Source: Rhizophagus clarus (Eukaryota; Glomeromycota; Glomeromycetes; Glomerales; Glomeraceae). From it: a stretch of DNA of 64,000 nucleotides. The stretch is from assembly GCA_015698045.1 (NCBI GenBank), contig BLAL01000281.1, positions 372,001 to 436,000 of the forward strand, read 5' to 3'. This document shows, one piece after another, positions 61,701 to 64,000 of the stretch. The position numbers were made by a program, and so were the translations under genes. The notes beneath the pieces are model-generated. The model was not told the origin of the DNA and did not search any database. It saw only the letters and a list, made by a program, of their open reading frames with translations. The stretch's first letter is position 1. Every line of letters starts with the position of its first letter.

Positions 61701-64000
61701 ACTCAAGAAAGAATTATCTGAAGTCAATTTTAATAAAAATGTCGAACATCAAGGTAAAATTTTTACGACTAATCATTTAACAAATTATTCCCTTATTTTG
61801 TATCTAATTAATATACTATCAGTAGATAATAAAAAAATACAGATACAAAAGATAGATGTAGAGTTGAAAGTAATGTTGATAGATGCTGTTGCAACATTGT
61901 ATTTTATTGATGAAAATCAAAATTCTGAATCAACGGATGAGTTGTTAATTTCTTTACGAAAGATTCCTGAGGCAAATATTGGAAATTTCGTTTGTCGTTT
62001 TTGAAATATTATTATAATTAAATTACAATGATTTTTTTATAAAATTTTTATTACTAAATAGTACATTCAAAAGTATTTACGAAGTTCGCAGGAGCCCACG
62101 ACTCAAATTAAGCCTCTACCTTTAATTGACTATTTTAATTTAATTCGAGAGATGCAAATTATATCACAATTGCAGTTAGCAGCTTCACAAGAAACCGATT
62201 TGAACAATGTGAGTTATAATTATAAAGGAAATGATACATTTCATCTTTAAGATTTCAAATTAACATTTAACACATTTAACTTTTCGTAAAGGAAAATTAT
62301 CGAGTGATTCTTAATCAAATCTCAGAATTTCGTGACTTTGCTTTAAAAAATTGTTCTTGGTCTCCATTAGATTTTGTTCCTCATCAACAGCTTTTATGGA
62401 TTTATGGACCTGGATCTAAAGGTTATTAAAAATAATATGATAAGAATGATAAACATTTATAATAATGTAAAATTTTATTATTTTGTAGTACCAGATGATA
62501 AAGCCAGGGTTATATTCAATAATATTTTGCAGGATATTATATACGGATGGCACAATAAACTTTGGAATAATTCGTTTAACAACTTATATATAAGCGAAGA
62601 GAATTTAGGCGCAAATAAATTTGTAGAGGTAAGCTTTCATTTTTATTATTCTTGGTTATAATTTTTAATTATTGATTAATTCCAAATATTTATAGAATAC
62701 TGCAGGGCCCGGGAGGGTATTCCAAAGCGTTTTAAGCTTTTATTATTTTAATTACACGTAAGCGAAAAAATTACGTTTGTTTTTAATAGATCCGGAAAAA
62801 TTTTCTAACCTTTAAATTCCGTCTTTAAGTCACCGAATACAATCTATATCTGTCGGTTCTTTTGACACCGAACTGGCACAACTTGTAGAATATGGAAAGC
62901 ATGTGGGAAATGATTTACTATTGCTTTATAAAATCAATCGGAAATGTTTAGACTTTATATGCCTCATTCAACAAATTAAACTAGTGAGTTAATAAATCAC
63001 ATTTGTTACTTATAAATGGGCCGTCTTTATTACTTTTGTAACAACAATCTTTTTTTTTTTTAATTAGATATTTATCCCATTAAAAGAGAGAGTTTCACAA
63101 GAAAATTTTCGTACAATTAATGAAAAACTTGATACAGTTATTAATGTTGTTAATTCTTTATTGAACAATGACGTCATGAAAAGTGAATCATCATCACCAT
63201 CAATTGCTATAGAATCTCTTTATGTTGTTTCTAGTGGTTTGAAAGAAATAGTTGATCCCGCTTTGCGATCCGTTTTAGATCGATGGATTGTACCATCAAT
63301 CCTTTTGTTAATTCAAATATTAGAAGGATATAATTCGTTACAGTCGAATGAGGATGTTTATCAAAAAATAGGAAAAATTTGGGTCTTTCTTTCCCTAAGT
63401 TTTATTTCTTTGTATATACCGAATTATCCACTTGATCCAACAGCAGAGGCACGTTCGAAATGTCATTTTCTTCAACTTAAACAATCGAGCTTAGAAGTTG
63501 AAATTGATATTCGTACGAAAATTGAACAAAGTTTCACTGGCGAATGCGATAATTGTAAGATAGAAGATTGTAAAAAAAGTTTAGATGATGTTAAATTACT
63601 TCTTAGACGTGCATCTGTTAACTTATCTTTAAGGCCAGAAAGATCACAGCTTAATGAACTTTTTAAGCACATTCATTATATTTGCAACAATGTTATAGAC
63701 GAACAACATATATTTGGACTTTTGAATGATTTTGAGAATGAAAATGATCTGGCTGTTCTTCAACGGGAAAATTTGTTTCAAGAAAAAATAATTCAGTTTA
63801 TTCAACGAATGACATCGAATTATCCCCTTTACCAAGATTTACTGCAGCCATTGTACGTTTCTCTCTTTCAAATTAAATATGGGGTTCGAATAATAGCTTC
63901 TTCGTACAAAAATCTCGTCTCTACGCGAGACAAATTAGTATATAATGTGATAAAATCTTTAGTAAATATTACCAATCTAGGATGCTCCAAGAAATGTATT
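52738..64000 (+). CDS. MDN1: Midasin (Rea1/Mdn1), 5' part; gene continues past window
   Basis: Giant AAA+ ATPase that remodels pre-60S ribosomal particles in nucleolus and nucleoplasm. Exons: 52738-53198, 53276-53354, 53438-53715 (or from 53429), 53784-60909, 60977-61345, 61429-61989, 62062-62208, 62292-62421, 62489-62628, 62696-62757, 62830-62983 and 63068 onward; about 3480 residues are in the window. The 7.1-kb exon encodes six AAA modules with Walker A motifs at residues 365 (GIIGAGKT), 702 (GETGTGKT), 1133 (GPTSAGKT), 1425 (GETGCGKT), 1826 (GSPGVGKT) and 2139 (GHEATGKT). Walker B is LLDEINLA-like in modules 2-5; AAA1 has LIEDIDLA and AAA6 the degenerate LLIDNANL. AAA2 carries a charged insert (DYDHDMDDQDSNSSQKHSSR). 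The later exons form the start of the long linker; the acidic region and MIDAS domain would lie beyond 64000. Confidence 0.95.

Noticed and set aside
1..64000. tRNA, rRNA, snRNA, CRISPR or bacterial-type systems
   Set aside because: Looked for tRNA box-like GGTTCGA contexts, direct-repeat arrays with regular spacers and clustered prokaryote-type genes; none found. This was by eye, so a tRNA covariance-model scan would be decisive.

Overview
The window is a stretch of nuclear DNA from a fungus, most likely an arbuscular mycorrhizal fungus of the Rhizophagus type. Evidence: very AT-rich sequence with long A and T runs, conserved eukaryotic genes cut by many short GT..AG introns (mostly 50-120 bp), fungal-type gene complement, and a large family of F-box/leucine-rich proteins with a near-constant N-terminus (motif DCLNEIFEYLEDDKITLHSC). 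The species name is inference; no database search was possible. No bacterial-type operon, CRISPR array, integron or defence island is present, and no tRNA or rRNA gene was recognised.

Layout. Positions 1-23,000 and 35,300-41,000 are gene-poor and hold seven copies of one F-box family at every stage of decay: apparently intact (2323-3801, 21319-22824), C-terminally cut (8040-9161), frame-broken (12125-13392, 35631-37149, 37829-39123) and a short remnant (4738-4925). Between them lie short inverted-repeat elements (6894-6968, 7299-7482, 10280-10360, 10641-10823, 18680-19378) and one single-copy gene, an APC-family amino-acid permease (15006-17273, eight exons rebuilt).

The rest is gene-dense and conserved: VPS51 of the GARP tethering complex (22937-27073, 17 exons), an unrecognised single-pass membrane protein (27649-28410), a secreted subtilisin-like protease (28838-32022), a PQ-loop protein of the SLC66A2/ANY1 type (33059-34072), a secreted GDPD phosphodiesterase (34300-35275), a three-RRM RNA-binding protein (41063-44779), an M1 zinc aminopeptidase (45370-49303), a SWC5/BCNT chromatin protein (49646-51023) and the first ~3480 residues of midasin (52738 to the window end). 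A 490-bp TA-flanked inverted-repeat element (51902-52391) sits between SWC5 and midasin, and a truncated relative of its left end is at 10280.

The genes are independent transcription units, not an operon. Shared themes are endosome/Golgi membrane traffic and lipid handling (VPS51, PQ-loop protein, GDPD), protein and peptide turnover (F-box proteins, subtilase, aminopeptidase) and nuclear assembly machines (SWC5, midasin). Exon structures below were rebuilt by hand from splice signals, reading-phase continuity and family conservation; every multi-exon model keeps an open frame across all junctions given.
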